Of a DNA stretch of 64,000 bases, positions 33,728 to 42,410 are shown piece by piece. Within the stretch, counting starts at the first letter, position 1. Each line of letters starts with the position of its first letter. The notes beneath the pieces were generated by a model. The model saw only the letters and a program-made list of their open reading frames with translations. It searched no databases and was not told the origin of the DNA. The stretch comes from RYN-230 sp036497945. Its GTDB lineage: Bacteria > Actinomycetota > Actinomycetes > Streptosporangiales > Streptosporangiaceae. The stretch is taken from the NCBI GenBank assembly GCA_036497945.1, contig DASXIN010000031.1, positions 1 through 64,000 on the forward strand, in the 5' to 3' direction. Made by a program: the position numbers and the translations under genes.

Positions 33728-34696
33728 ATGTTCGCTGTGACTGCCGCACGCATCGACCCCGACGTCCCACTGGCCGGGCTGGAGCTCGGCGAGCACCCGG
33801 AACCGGTGCCGGAGCCCGGCTGGACCACGGTCACGGTGCGGGCCACCGCGCTCAATCACCACGACGTGTGGAGCCTGCGCGGGGTGGGCATCGCCGCGGA
33901 CCGGCTGCCCATCGTGCTGGGCTGTGACGCGGCCGGCCTCGACGAGGACGGCAACGAGGTCGTGGTGCACTCGGTGATCGGCGACCCGACCAAGGTGGAC
34001 GGCGACGAGACCCTCGATCCCGGGCGGTCGCTGCTGTCCGAGCGCTACGACGGGACGTTCGCCGAGCGGGTGGCCGTGCCGCGGGGCAACCTGGTGCCCA
34101 AGCCTGCCGCGCTGTCCTTCGCCGAGGCCGCCTGCCTGCCCACGGCCTACCTCACCGCCTACCGGATGCTGTTCGACAAGTCCGGCCTGCAGCCGGGGTC
34201 CACCGTGCTGGTCCAGGGCGCGGGCGGCGGTGTCGCGACCGCGCTGATTGTGCTCGGCCGGGCCGCGGGCTTCCGGGTCTGGGCGACGAGCCGTAGCGAG
34301 GAGAAGCGGGACCGGGCCCGGGAACTCGGTGCCGACCAGGTCTTCCCGGCCGGCGCCCGGCTGCCGGAGCGGGTCGATGCGGTGCTGGAAACGGTCGGCC
34401 AGGCCACCTGGGCGCACTCGCTGCGCGCGCTGCGGCCGGGCGGCCGGATCGTGATCTCCGGGGCGACCAGCGGCGCGGTCCCGCCGGCCGAGCTGAGCCG
34501 GGTGTTCTTCCTGCAGCTGTCCATCGTCGGCTCGACCATGGGCACCCGGAGCCAGCTGGCCCGGCTGACCCACTTCCTCGAGCAGACCGGGGTGCGGCCC
34601 AAGATCGACCGGGTGCTGCCGCTGGCCGAGGCGCAGGCCGGCTTCGCCGCGATGATCAACGGTGACCTGTTCGGCAAGGTGGTGTTCACGGTGTAG
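33728..34696 (+). CDS. Zinc-independent MDR-family quinone oxidoreductase / alcohol dehydrogenase
   Basis: A 322-residue medium-chain dehydrogenase/reductase. A GroES-like N-terminus (ATALNHHDVWSLRGVG) is followed by a Rossmann fold (VLVQGAGGGVATALIVLGRA, TSRSEEKRDRARELGADQVF) and the C-terminal PKIDRVLPLAEAQAGFAAM. The structural zinc Cys cluster is absent, as in quinone oxidoreductase-type members. NAD(P)H use is likely; the substrate is unknown. The start is the ATG at 33728. A hairpin follows the stop. Confidence 0.88.
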   Translation: MFAVTAARIDPDVPLAGLELGEHPEPVPEPGWTTVTVRATALNHHDVWSLRGVGIAADRLPIVLGCDAAGLDEDGNEVVVHSVIGDPTKVDGDETLDPGRSLLSERYDGTFAERVAVPRGNLVPKPAALSFAEAACLPTAYLTAYRMLFDKSGLQPGSTVLVQGAGGGVATALIVLGRAAGFRVWATSRSEEKRDRARELGADQVFPAGARLPERVDAVLETVGQATWAHSLRALRPGGRIVISGATSGAVPPAELSRVFFLQLSIVGSTMGTRSQLARLTHFLEQTGVRPKIDRVLPLAEAQAGFAAMINGDLFGKVVFTV

Positions 34697-34717
34697 CCGG
34701 GGGGGACGACCTCCGGG
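34697..34717 (+). terminator. Hairpin with GGACGA loop, copy A
   Basis: Directly after the stop codon, CCGGGGG, loop GGACGA, CCTCCGG forms a 7-bp stem with one G-U pair. Similar elements follow the serpin gene (48086) and gmd (54409). Confidence 0.5.
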
Positions 34718-34727
34718 CTAGCAGAGC

Positions 34728-35939
34728 CTATTGCTGGTAGCTGTCCAGGAACGTGGCCAGCCGGCCGATGGCGTCGTCCAGCACGTCCACCCCGGCCAGG
34801 AACACCAGCCGCAGGTGGTCCGGGGTGTCCAGGTTGAACCCGGTGCCGTGGGACAGCAGCAGGTGCTGCTGCTCCAGCAGGTCGATGACCAGCTGCTGGT
34901 CGTCCGGGATCTTGTGCACGTCCGGGTCGAGCCGGGGAAACACGTACAGCGCGCCCTGCGGCTTGACGCAGTCCACACCGGGGATCTCATTGAGCCGGCG
35001 CCACGCGTAGTCCCGCTGGTCACGCAGCCGGCCGCCCGGCTGGAGCAGTGCGTTGATGCTCTGCAGCCCGCCGAGCGCGGTCTGGATCGCGTACTGGGCC
35101 GGCACGTTCGGGCACATCCGCATGTTGGCCAGCAGTTCCAGGCCCTCCAGGTAGCCGGCCGCCTCCCGGCGCGGCCCGCTGACCAGCAGCCAGCCGGACC
35201 GGAAGCCCGGCGCGCGGTACGTCTTGGACAGCCCGGACAGGGTGAGCACGACCAGGTCCGGGGCCAGCGCCGCGGCCGACTCGTGCGCCGCGCCGTCGTA
35301 GAGGATCTTGTCGTAGATCTCGTCGGCCAGCACCAGCAGGCCGTGCCGCCGGGCCAGGCCGAGCAGTTCCTGCAGGGTGTCCCGGGAGTACACCGCCCCG
35401 GTCGGGTTGTTCGGGTTGATGATCACCAGCGCCCGGGTGTTGGCGGTGATCTTCGCGGCCACGTCGTCCAGGTCCGGCGCCCAGCCGGCCTGCTCGTCGC
35501 ACCGGTAGTGCGCGGCCCGGGCGCCGCACAGATGCACCGCGCCGGTCCACAGCGGGTAGTCCGGGCTCGGCACCAGGACCTCGTCCCCGGGATCCAGCAG
35601 CGCCTGCAGCGCCATCACGATCAGCTCGGACACGCCGTTGCCCAGGTAGACGTCGTCCGGCCCTACCCCGGCCACGCCCAGCGTGGTGTAGTACTGGGCC
35701 ACCGCCAGCCGGGCCGGGTAAATCCCGCGCGCGTCGCTGTAGCCCTGCGCGTCGCCGATGTTCCGCACCAGGTCGTGCACCACGCCCTCCGGGGCGTGCA
35801 GGCCGAACGGCGCCGTGTTGCCGATGTTCAGCTTGAGGATCTGGTGCCCTTCGGCCTCCAGCTGCCGCGCCCGGCGCAGCACCGGCCCCCGGATGTCGTA
35901 GCGGACATTGTTGAGCCTGCTGGCCTGCGGCACCGACAC
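34728..35939 (-). CDS. alaA: Pyridoxal-phosphate aminotransferase, AlaA/alanine type
   Basis: A 403-residue class I/II aminotransferase. The PLP Lys lies in the SLSKTYRAPGFRSGW-like segment (TLSGLSKTYRAPGFRSGWLL), with NPNNPTGAVYS and the preceding LADEIYDKILYDG. The N-terminus (RLNNVRYDIRGPVLRRARQL) and the phrase LNIGNTAPFGLHAPE match AlaA, the alanine/valine-pyruvate aminotransferase of E. coli and actinobacteria. Start GTG at 35939. It converges with the quinone oxidoreductase gene. Confidence 0.92.
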   Translation of the reverse strand: MSVPQASRLNNVRYDIRGPVLRRARQLEAEGHQILKLNIGNTAPFGLHAPEGVVHDLVRNIGDAQGYSDARGIYPARLAVAQYYTTLGVAGVGPDDVYLGNGVSELIVMALQALLDPGDEVLVPSPDYPLWTGAVHLCGARAAHYRCDEQAGWAPDLDDVAAKITANTRALVIINPNNPTGAVYSRDTLQELLGLARRHGLLVLADEIYDKILYDGAAHESAAALAPDLVVLTLSGLSKTYRAPGFRSGWLLVSGPRREAAGYLEGLELLANMRMCPNVPAQYAIQTALGGLQSINALLQPGGRLRDQRDYAWRRLNEIPGVDCVKPQGALYVFPRLDPDVHKIPDDQQLVIDLLEQQHLLLSHGTGFNLDTPDHLRLVFLAGVDVLDDAIGRLATFLDSYQQ

Positions 35940-36096
35940 ACGTACCTCCTGATCCCCGGGCTGGTCCCGGACCTGCCCGGGCCGGCGGTCGGCGCTGCGG
36001 CGGTCACGGAGTGAGATTGCAGCCTATCCTCGCCCAGCCGCAGGCCGGCCGGGAACCGGTTTTCGGCCAGCTACCCCGGGCCACGCCGGAACGGGG

Positions 36097-37371
36097 TCAG
36101 CTGTCCTGATCCGGGGGTGGCGGGGGGTCGCCGGGCCGCGGCGGCGGGCCGCCCTTAGCGCCGAACACCTCGGCCTTGATCCGGTCGAGCGCGTCGTCCA
36201 GGATGCTGCGCAGGTCGCCGGCGGCTTCCTCGCTGACCGCCTGCGCGTGGCTGGCCGCGTCCCGCAGTTCCCGGGTGAAGTGCCGGGCCAGCTGCTCAAG
36301 GTCGGGGAGTGCGCCGGGGTCGGCCCAGGGCGGCCGGCCGTGCGACCAGCTGCGGCGCCCGGGCCAGTCGGCCCAGGACTGCCAGTCCCAGCTGCCCCGG
36401 CCCCGGCCCCGGCTGCGCTGCCGCGCGCCGCCCTCGCCGGGCTCCTGCTGGTCAGGTTCCTCGTTCAGCCGGTCCTGCTCTTCGTCCAGCCGGTCCTGTT
36501 CCGCGTCGAGCCGGTCCTGGTCCTCGCCCAGCCGGTCCTGCTCGGCCGCCAGCCGCTCAGCCGCCGTCCCCTGGTCCTCGCCCAGCCGGTCCTGCTCGTC
36601 GTCCAGCCGCGCCTGCTCCGCGGTCAGCCGCTCCCGGTCCTGGTCCAGCCGGGCCTGCTCGGCATTCAGCCGGTCCTGCTCGGCGTCCAGCCGGCTCTGC
36701 TCGGCGGCCAGCCGGTCGGCCGGATCGTCGGCCGCGGCCGCCCAGGAGTCGTCCTGGGACCGGGACCGCGCCTCATACCGGGCCTCCGCCCGGGCCCGGC
36801 GCGCCTCGGCCCGGGCCTGGCGGGCCTCGGCCCGGGCCCGGTCCGCCTCGTCCCGCGCCGACCAGGCGTCCGGGCGGTCCGGGCCCGGCGCGCGCCGGGC
36901 CCGGTGCGGCGAAGAACTGTGCGGCGAAGAACGGTGCGGCGGGGCACTGTGTCGCGAACCAGCGTGCGGCGGGCCACCGTGGCGCTGCATGTCCCGGGCC
37001 GCCCAGGTCAGTTCCTCGCGCAGGTTCCGCACCGTCTCCCGGACGTCCTCGGTCACCTCGCGGGCGATGTCCCGGACCGACGCGGTGATCTCCGCTTCCA
37101 GGTCGCTCAGGTCCGCGGACCGGTTGCGCAGCTCCTCGCGGCCCTTGTCGGTGATCCGGTACACCTTCCGGCCGTCGGCCTCGTCGTGGGTGACCAGGCC
37201 CTCTTCCTCCAGCCGGGCCAGCCGCGGGTAGATGGTGCCGGGGGACGGCGCATACACGCCCATGAACCGGTCCTGCAACAGCCGGATCACCTCGTAGCCG
37301 TGCCGGGGCGATTCGTCGAGCAGCTTGAGCAGATAGAGCCGGAGCCGGCCGTGCCGGAAGACGGGGCTCAT
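36097..37371 (-). CDS. PadR-family regulator with long heptad-repeat tail
   Basis: A 424-residue protein, far longer than the roughly 110-190 residues usual for PadR. Residues 1-85 are the winged helix (LYLLKLLDESPRHGYEVIRL, YAPSPGTIYPRLARLEEEG). From about residue 175 an Ala/Arg/Glu repeat (ARAEARQ, ARAEARR) and then many seven-residue LxAEQDR units up to about residue 300 predict an extended coiled coil. The C-terminal part (LEQLARHFTRELRDAASHAQ) is helical. Its ATG overlaps the stop of the DUF4097 gene, so the two form an operon whose promoter carries PadR-like repeats. Confidence 0.85.
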   Translation of the reverse strand: MSPVFRHGRLRLYLLKLLDESPRHGYEVIRLLQDRFMGVYAPSPGTIYPRLARLEEEGLVTHDEADGRKVYRITDKGREELRNRSADLSDLEAEITASVRDIAREVTEDVRETVRNLREELTWAARDMQRHGGPPHAGSRHSAPPHRSSPHSSSPHRARRAPGPDRPDAWSARDEADRARAEARQARAEARRARAEARYEARSRSQDDSWAAAADDPADRLAAEQSRLDAEQDRLNAEQARLDQDRERLTAEQARLDDEQDRLGEDQGTAAERLAAEQDRLGEDQDRLDAEQDRLDEEQDRLNEEPDQQEPGEGGARQRSRGRGRGSWDWQSWADWPGRRSWSHGRPPWADPGALPDLEQLARHFTRELRDAASHAQAVSEEAAGDLRSILDDALDRIKAEVFGAKGGPPPRPGDPPPPPDQDS

Positions 37372-38210
37372 CGCAGGTCACCCGGGGCGGCCGTGGCCGG
37401 CCGGGCCGGGCCTGGCTCGTCCCGCTGCAGCAGCGTGACCTGGCCGGACACGGTGGTCACCGAGACCTGGCCGACATCCTGACCGCGGCCCAGCTGGCCG
37501 TTCAGCGTGTTCCCGCCGGGCTGCCCGCCCGGGCTGAGCCCGCCGAACTCGCTCTGCACCCGCCCGGCGGCCGACCGGAGCGCCACCTGGGCGTTCGTGT
37601 CGGCCGGCAGCCGGACCGCGACCGCCCCGGACACCGTGCCGACCCGCAGCCGGGCTGCACACTCCAGGTCGATGTCTGCGGTGATCCGGCCGCTGACGGT
37701 CTTGGCGTCCAGCCGGCCCACCGAGCCGTCGGCCAGGGTCAGATCGCCGGACACCGAGTTGAAGCCGATCCGGCCGCCGACGCCCTGGGCCTCGATGTCG
37801 CCGGACACCGTGTTCGCCTCGACCGTGCCGGTCACGCCGTCCAGGGTGATGTTCCCGGACACGCTCTTGACCGAGGTCTTGGTGCCGATCCCGGACACGA
37901 TCGCGCCCGCGTTCACCACCCCCAGCTGGACCGGGCAGTCCTTGGGCACGGTGACGGTGATGGCCGCGGAGTGCCGCTGCGGCCGCAGCCAGCCGAGCAG
38001 CCCATCCCAGGTCAGGTCCTCGTAACTGACGGTCAGCACGCCGTCTTCGTGGCTGACCAGCAGCGGCTGCCCGGAGATGCTGTCGATGTCCAGGCAGGCC
38101 CGCTCGTCGGTGCTCAGCACGGCCACCGACCCGGAGATGGCCCGCACCCGCAGCGCGGCCACGTGGTCGAAGTCGAGCGTGGTTGGTGTGTCCACGGTCC
38201 AGTGCGGCAT
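37368..38210 (-). CDS. DUF4097 beta-strand-repeat protein
   Basis: A 280-residue protein. Its centre is a right-handed beta-helix of short repeats (SVSGNITLDGVTG, TVSGDIEAQGVGG, SVSGDLTLADGSV, TVSGRITADIDL), typical of DUF4097 (putative adhesin) proteins. No signal peptide is evident, so it is probably cytosolic and may act with or on the PadR partner. The ATG at 38210 has AGAGGA upstream. It is first in the operon, and its promoter contains candidate PadR sites. Confidence 0.88.
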   Translation of the reverse strand: MPHWTVDTPTTLDFDHVAALRVRAISGSVAVLSTDERACLDIDSISGQPLLVSHEDGVLTVSYEDLTWDGLLGWLRPQRHSAAITVTVPKDCPVQLGVVNAGAIVSGIGTKTSVKSVSGNITLDGVTGTVEANTVSGDIEAQGVGGRIGFNSVSGDLTLADGSVGRLDAKTVSGRITADIDLECAARLRVGTVSGAVAVRLPADTNAQVALRSAAGRVQSEFGGLSPGGQPGGNTLNGQLGRGQDVGQVSVTTVSGQVTLLQRDEPGPARPATAAPGDLR

Positions 38211-38238
38211 CGTGCGGTCCTCTCTGCAGTCCACACAT

Positions 38239-38278
38239 ACGATATATCGCGTTTCTTCAAAGTCAAGATGTATCGTGA
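38239..38278 (-). promoter_or_regulatory. Promoter with PadR-like inverted repeats
   Basis: On the minus strand TTGACT (38261-38266) lies 16 bases before TATCGT (38239-38244). The -10 region sits in the palindrome ACGATATATCG, and a related half (CACGATACATC) flanks the -35 element. AT-rich ATGTAT/ATATAT repeats of this kind are typical PadR operators. This implies autoregulation of the DUF4097-padR operon. Confidence 0.6.
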
Positions 38279-38299
38279 GGCGCTGACCAGGCCCGGGTG

Positions 38300-38479
38300 T
38301 CAGGCGTCTTCGTCGTCGTCCAGCCGGGCCAGCCAGGTGGCCAGCCGGTCCACGGTCGCCTCGGCGTCGGGGAACAGGTCGATGAACTCGGTGAGCCGCT
38401 CGGCCAGCCAGTTCAGGCTGACCTCATCGCTGCCCCGCCGGGTCTGCAGTTCCTCGATGCCCCGGTCGGTGAAGTACAC
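38300..38479 (-). CDS. DUF6104 family small protein
   Basis: A 59-residue protein with GTG start at 38479. It reads YFTDRGIEELQTRRG, then SLNWLAERLTEFIDLFP and ends RLATWLARLDDDEDA, matching DUF6104 proteins as I remember them from Streptomyces. GGGTGAG precedes the start. It begins 3 bases after the stop of kgd and is probably co-translated, suggesting an accessory role to 2-oxoglutarate metabolism, though none is established. Confidence 0.8.
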   Translation of the reverse strand: MYFTDRGIEELQTRRGSDEVSLNWLAERLTEFIDLFPDAEATVDRLATWLARLDDDEDA

Positions 38480-38482
38480 GAC

Positions 38483-41400
38483 TCACCCCACGTCGACGGC
38501 TTCGGCCACCACGTACTGGTGCTCAGCCTTGTGTGCGGTGGCCGAGCCCACCGCGGGCGCCGAGCTGGCCGGCACCGAGACCCGGCTGACCGGGCGGCCC
38601 ACGATGTCCGGGAGCTTGAGCGCCATGGTCGGCCAGGCGCCAATGTTGGCGGGCTCCTCCTGGACCCAGACGACCTCCGCGCCGGCCGGGTAGCGGCCCA
38701 GCTCGGTGAGCAGGTCGCCATCGGGCAGCGGGTACAGCCGCTCCAGCCGGACGACGGCGGTGTCCGTCCGCCCGTCCTTGTCCCGCCGAGCGGCCAGGTC
38801 GTAGTACACCTTGCCCGAGCAGAGCAGCACCTTCCGCACCCCGGCCGGGTCCAGGCCCGCTTCATCCCCGATGACCGGATGGAACGCCCCGGCCGAGAAC
38901 TCGGCCACCGGCGAGGTCGCATCCTTGAGCCGGAGCATGGACTTGGGCGTGAACACCACCAGCGGGGTGCGCCGGCCGGACAGCGCCTGCCAGCGGAGCA
39001 GGTGGAAGTAGTTGGCCGGGGTGGTCGGCAGCGCGACGGTCATGTTGCCCTGGGCGCACAGCCCGAGGAAGCGCTCGATCCGGGCCGAGGAGTGGTCCGG
39101 GCCCTGGCCCTCGTAGCCGTGCGGCAGCAGCAGCACCAGGCTGGACTGCTGGCCCCACTTCTGCTCCCCGGAGCTGAGGAACTCGTCCAGTATCGTCTGC
39201 GCGCCGTTGACGAAGTCGCCGAACTGGGCTTCCCAGCAGACCAGGGCGTCCGGCCGGGCCACCGAGTAGCCATACTCGAAGCCGACCGCGGCGTACTCGG
39301 ACAGCAGCGAGTCGTAGACGTGGAACCGGGCGGTGGCCGAGTTGAACGCGCGCAGCGGGGTGTGCTCCGCCCCGGTGCGCCGGTCCACCAGCACCGCGTG
39401 CCGCTGGCCGAACGTGCCGCGCCGGGTGTCCTGGCCGACCAGACGCACCGGGTACCCGTCCATCAGCACCGACCCGAACGCGAGCAGTTCACCGGTGGCC
39501 CAGTCGATGGCATTCTGCTCGACCATGGTCGCCCGGCGGGCCAGCAGCGGCTGCAGCCGCGGGTGCGGGGTGAACCCGTCCGGCAGGTTGAGCTGGGTGT
39601 CCACGATCTGCTTGATCGCTTCCGCGGAGATCGCGGTCGGCGTGTCCGGGTGCACGATCGGGAACTGGGCGGTGGTGGCCGGCCGGACCACCGCACCCGG
39701 GTCCATCGGCCGCTTGGCCGCCTCCCGGGTCTCGGTGAAGGCCCGCTCCAGGTGCTGCTGGTAGTCGCGCAGCGCCTGCTCGGCCTCTTCCATGGTGATG
39801 TCGCCCCGGCCGATCAGCGACTCGGTGTACAGCTTGCGGGTGGACCGCTTGGCGTCGATCAGGTCGTACATCAGCGGCTGGGTGAACGACGGGTTGTCCG
39901 CCTCGTTGTGCCCGCGGCGCCGGTAGCAGATCAGGTCGATGACCACGTCCTTGCGGAACTGCTCGCGGTAGGCGAAGGCGAGCCGGCCGACCCGGACCAC
40001 GGCCTCCGGGTCGTCCCCGTTGACGTGGAAGATCGGCGCCTGGATCATCCGGGCCACGTCGGTGGCGTACACGCTGGACCGGGACTCCGCGGGCGCGGTG
40101 GTGAAGCCGACCTGGTTGTTCACCACGATGTGCACGGTGCCGCCGGTGCGGTAGCCGCGCAGCTGGGACAGGTTCAGCGTCTCGGCCACCACGCCCTGCC
40201 CGGCGAACGCGGCATCCCCGTGGATCAGCACCGGCAGCACGGTGAAGCCGGGCTCGCCCTTGTCGATGATGTCCTGCTTGGCCCGGACCACGCCCTCCAG
40301 CACCGGGTCCACCGCCTCCAGGTGGCTGGGGTTGGCCACCAGCGAGGTCGGGATCCGCGCGCCGTCGCTCGCGGTGAACACGCCGCTCGCGCCCAGGTGG
40401 TACTTGACGTCGCCCGACCCGTGCGTGCTGCGCGGGTCCAGGTTGCCCTCGAACTCCTGGAAGATCTGCGCGTAGGACTTGCCCACGATGTTGGCCAGCA
40501 CGTTCAGCCGGCCACGGTGCGCCATGCCGAGGACGGCCTCATCCAGGCGCGCATCCGCCGCCTCGGTGAGCACCGCGTCGAGCAGCGGGATCAGCGACTC
40601 GGCGCCCTCCAGCGAGAACCGGCGCTGGCCCACGTACTTGGTCTGCAGGAACATCTCGAACGCCTCGGCCACGTTCAGCCGGGACAGGATCTGCACCTGC
40701 TCGTCGTGCCCGGCCCGGTCGTGCGGCCGCTCGACCCAGGACTGGATCCAGGCCCGCTCCTCCGGGTTCTGGATGTGCATGTACTCGACGCCGACGGTGC
40801 GGCAGTACGAGTCGCGCAGCACGCCCAGGATCTCGCGCAGCTTCATCAGTGGCTTGCCGCCGAACCCGCCGGTAGCGAACGTCCGCTCCAGGTCCCACAG
40901 GGTCAGCCCGTGCTGGTTGATGTCCAGATCCGGGTGCCGCCGCTGCCTGTACTCCAGCGGGTCGGTGTCGGCCATCAGGTGGCCGCGCACCCGGTACGCG
41001 TGGATGAGCTCGTGCACCCGGGCCGACTTGGTGATGTCGTCCTCGTGCCCGGCCGGGATGTCGCGCACCCAGCGGATCGGCTCATAGGGGATCTTGAGGG
41101 CCTGGAACACCTCGTCCCAGAAGCCGTCCTCGCCGAGCAGCAGCGCGTGGATGTACCGGAGGAACTCGCCGGACTGCGCGCCCTGGATGATCCGGTGGTC
41201 ATAGGTCGAGGTCAGCGTCACGGCCTTGCTGATCGCCAGCCGGGCCATGGTCTCGTCGGCCGCACCCTGGTAGGCGGCGGGGTATTCCATGGCCCCGACG
41301 CCGACGATGCAGCCCTGGCCGGCCACCAGCCGGGGCACCGAGTGCTCGGTGCCGATCGTCCCCGGGTTGGTCAGCGTGATCGTGGTGGCCGCGAAGTCCT

Positions 41401-42325
41401 CGACGGCCAGCTTGCCGCTGCGGGCCCGCCGGACCACGTCCTCGTAGGCCATCCAGAACTGGCCGAAGTCCATGCTCTCCGCGGCCTTGACGCCAGGCAC
41501 CAGCAGCTGCCGCGACCCGTCCCTGGCCGTCACGTCGATGGCCAGGCCCAGGTTGATGTGCTCCGGCTGGACCAGGCCGGGCTTGCCGTCCAGTTCGGCG
41601 TAGGCGTAGTTCATCTCCGGCGCCGCGGCCAGCGCACGGACCACCGCGAACCCGATCAGGTGGGTGAACGAGACCTTGCCGCCCCGGCCGCGGGCCAGGT
41701 GGTTGTTGATCACGATGCGGTTGTCGATGAGCAGCTTGGCCGGCACGCTGCGGACGCTGGTCGCGGTGGGCACGGCCAGGCTGGCCGTCATGTTGACCGC
41801 GGTGCGGGCGGCCGCGCCGCGCAGCCGGGCGGTGGCGCCGGCCGGGGCCGGAGCGGGCGCCGCCGCGGGCGGGCCGGACGGCGGCGCCGCGGGCGGGGCG
41901 GCCGGCCGGGCCGGGGCGGTCGCCGGAGCGCTGGCCCCCGCAGGGCGGGCCGGGCCGGGCTGGGCCGGGGCGGCCGGGGGCGTCCCCGGGGCGGGCGGCG
42001 TGGCGGCGGCCGGCGGGCCAGGCTCTGCGGCCGGCCGCTGCTCGGTCCGGGCCGGGGTGCCCGTGGGCGGCGTGTAGTCGGCGAAGAAATTCCACCAGGC
42101 CATGTCCACCGAGCCGGGATCGGCCAGGTAGCGCTGGTAGAGCTCATCCACCAGCCATTCGTTGGGCCCGAAGTCAGTGGCCCCGCCGTCGGGATGCTCG
42201 GCTGCCGCGCCGCCAGGATCGCTGGCTCCGGTGCGGCTGGCTCCGGCCTGGCCCGGTTCCGGGCCGGCGGGCTTGGCTTCGTTGAGGTCCGCAGACTGCG
42301 GTGACTCAGAAGACACGGCGGACAT
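38483..42325 (-). CDS. kgd: Multifunctional 2-oxoglutarate metabolism enzyme (E1-E2 fusion)
   Basis: A 1280-residue actinobacterial fusion that is the decarboxylase/dehydrogenase E1 of the TCA cycle with a built-in succinyltransferase. The N-terminal NEWLVDELYQRYLADP helix is followed by an Ala/Pro-rich linker (residues about 60-120), a catalytic E2-type domain (TYDHRIIQGAQSGEFLRYIH near residue 375) and the E1 TPP domain (MAHRGRLNVLANIVGKSYAQ, GDAAFAGQGVVAETLN, and the C-terminal LLLPHGYEGQGPDHSSARIE). The ATG at 42325 is preferred, with AGAGGG upstream; an ATG at 42442 is possible. In mycobacteria its activity is held back by GarA. Confidence 0.96.
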   Translation of the reverse strand: MSAVSSESPQSADLNEAKPAGPEPGQAGASRTGASDPGGAAAEHPDGGATDFGPNEWLVDELYQRYLADPGSVDMAWWNFFADYTPPTGTPARTEQRPAAEPGPPAAATPPAPGTPPAAPAQPGPARPAGASAPATAPARPAAPPAAPPSGPPAAAPAPAPAGATARLRGAAARTAVNMTASLAVPTATSVRSVPAKLLIDNRIVINNHLARGRGGKVSFTHLIGFAVVRALAAAPEMNYAYAELDGKPGLVQPEHINLGLAIDVTARDGSRQLLVPGVKAAESMDFGQFWMAYEDVVRRARSGKLAVEDFAATTITLTNPGTIGTEHSVPRLVAGQGCIVGVGAMEYPAAYQGAADETMARLAISKAVTLTSTYDHRIIQGAQSGEFLRYIHALLLGEDGFWDEVFQALKIPYEPIRWVRDIPAGHEDDITKSARVHELIHAYRVRGHLMADTDPLEYRQRRHPDLDINQHGLTLWDLERTFATGGFGGKPLMKLREILGVLRDSYCRTVGVEYMHIQNPEERAWIQSWVERPHDRAGHDEQVQILSRLNVAEAFEMFLQTKYVGQRRFSLEGAESLIPLLDAVLTEAADARLDEAVLGMAHRGRLNVLANIVGKSYAQIFQEFEGNLDPRSTHGSGDVKYHLGASGVFTASDGARIPTSLVANPSHLEAVDPVLEGVVRAKQDIIDKGEPGFTVLPVLIHGDAAFAGQGVVAETLNLSQLRGYRTGGTVHIVVNNQVGFTTAPAESRSSVYATDVARMIQAPIFHVNGDDPEAVVRVGRLAFAYREQFRKDVVIDLICYRRRGHNEADNPSFTQPLMYDLIDAKRSTRKLYTESLIGRGDITMEEAEQALRDYQQHLERAFTETREAAKRPMDPGAVVRPATTAQFPIVHPDTPTAISAEAIKQIVDTQLNLPDGFTPHPRLQPLLARRATMVEQNAIDWATGELLAFGSVLMDGYPVRLVGQDTRRGTFGQRHAVLVDRRTGAEHTPLRAFNSATARFHVYDSLLSEYAAVGFEYGYSVARPDALVCWEAQFGDFVNGAQTILDEFLSSGEQKWGQQSSLVLLLPHGYEGQGPDHSSARIERFLGLCAQGNMTVALPTTPANYFHLLRWQALSGRRTPLVVFTPKSMLRLKDATSPVAEFSAGAFHPVIGDEAGLDPAGVRKVLLCSGKVYYDLAARRDKDGRTDTAVVRLERLYPLPDGDLLTELGRYPAGAEVVWVQEEPANIGAWPTMALKLPDIVGRPVSRVSVPASSAPAVGSATAHKAEHQYVVAEAVDVG

Positions 42326-42410
42326 CGCCCTCTTCGATGGTGGATTTCTGTCCCTACCCCCGGCGACCAAGGTTACCGCCGCGGCACGGCCCGGAATCCG
42401 GGCCACCACC

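Noticed and set aside
36309..37088. Pro/Arg-rich plus-strand frame opposite the PadR gene
   Set aside because: Generated by the heptad-repeat codons read in reverse; no start signal or family.
38297..42304. A 1335-codon open frame on the plus strand opposite kgd
   Set aside because: It is a high-GC shadow of kgd on the other strand. Its translation is low-complexity (runs of GRRRGRAGRR type) with no domain, while kgd is fully conserved.
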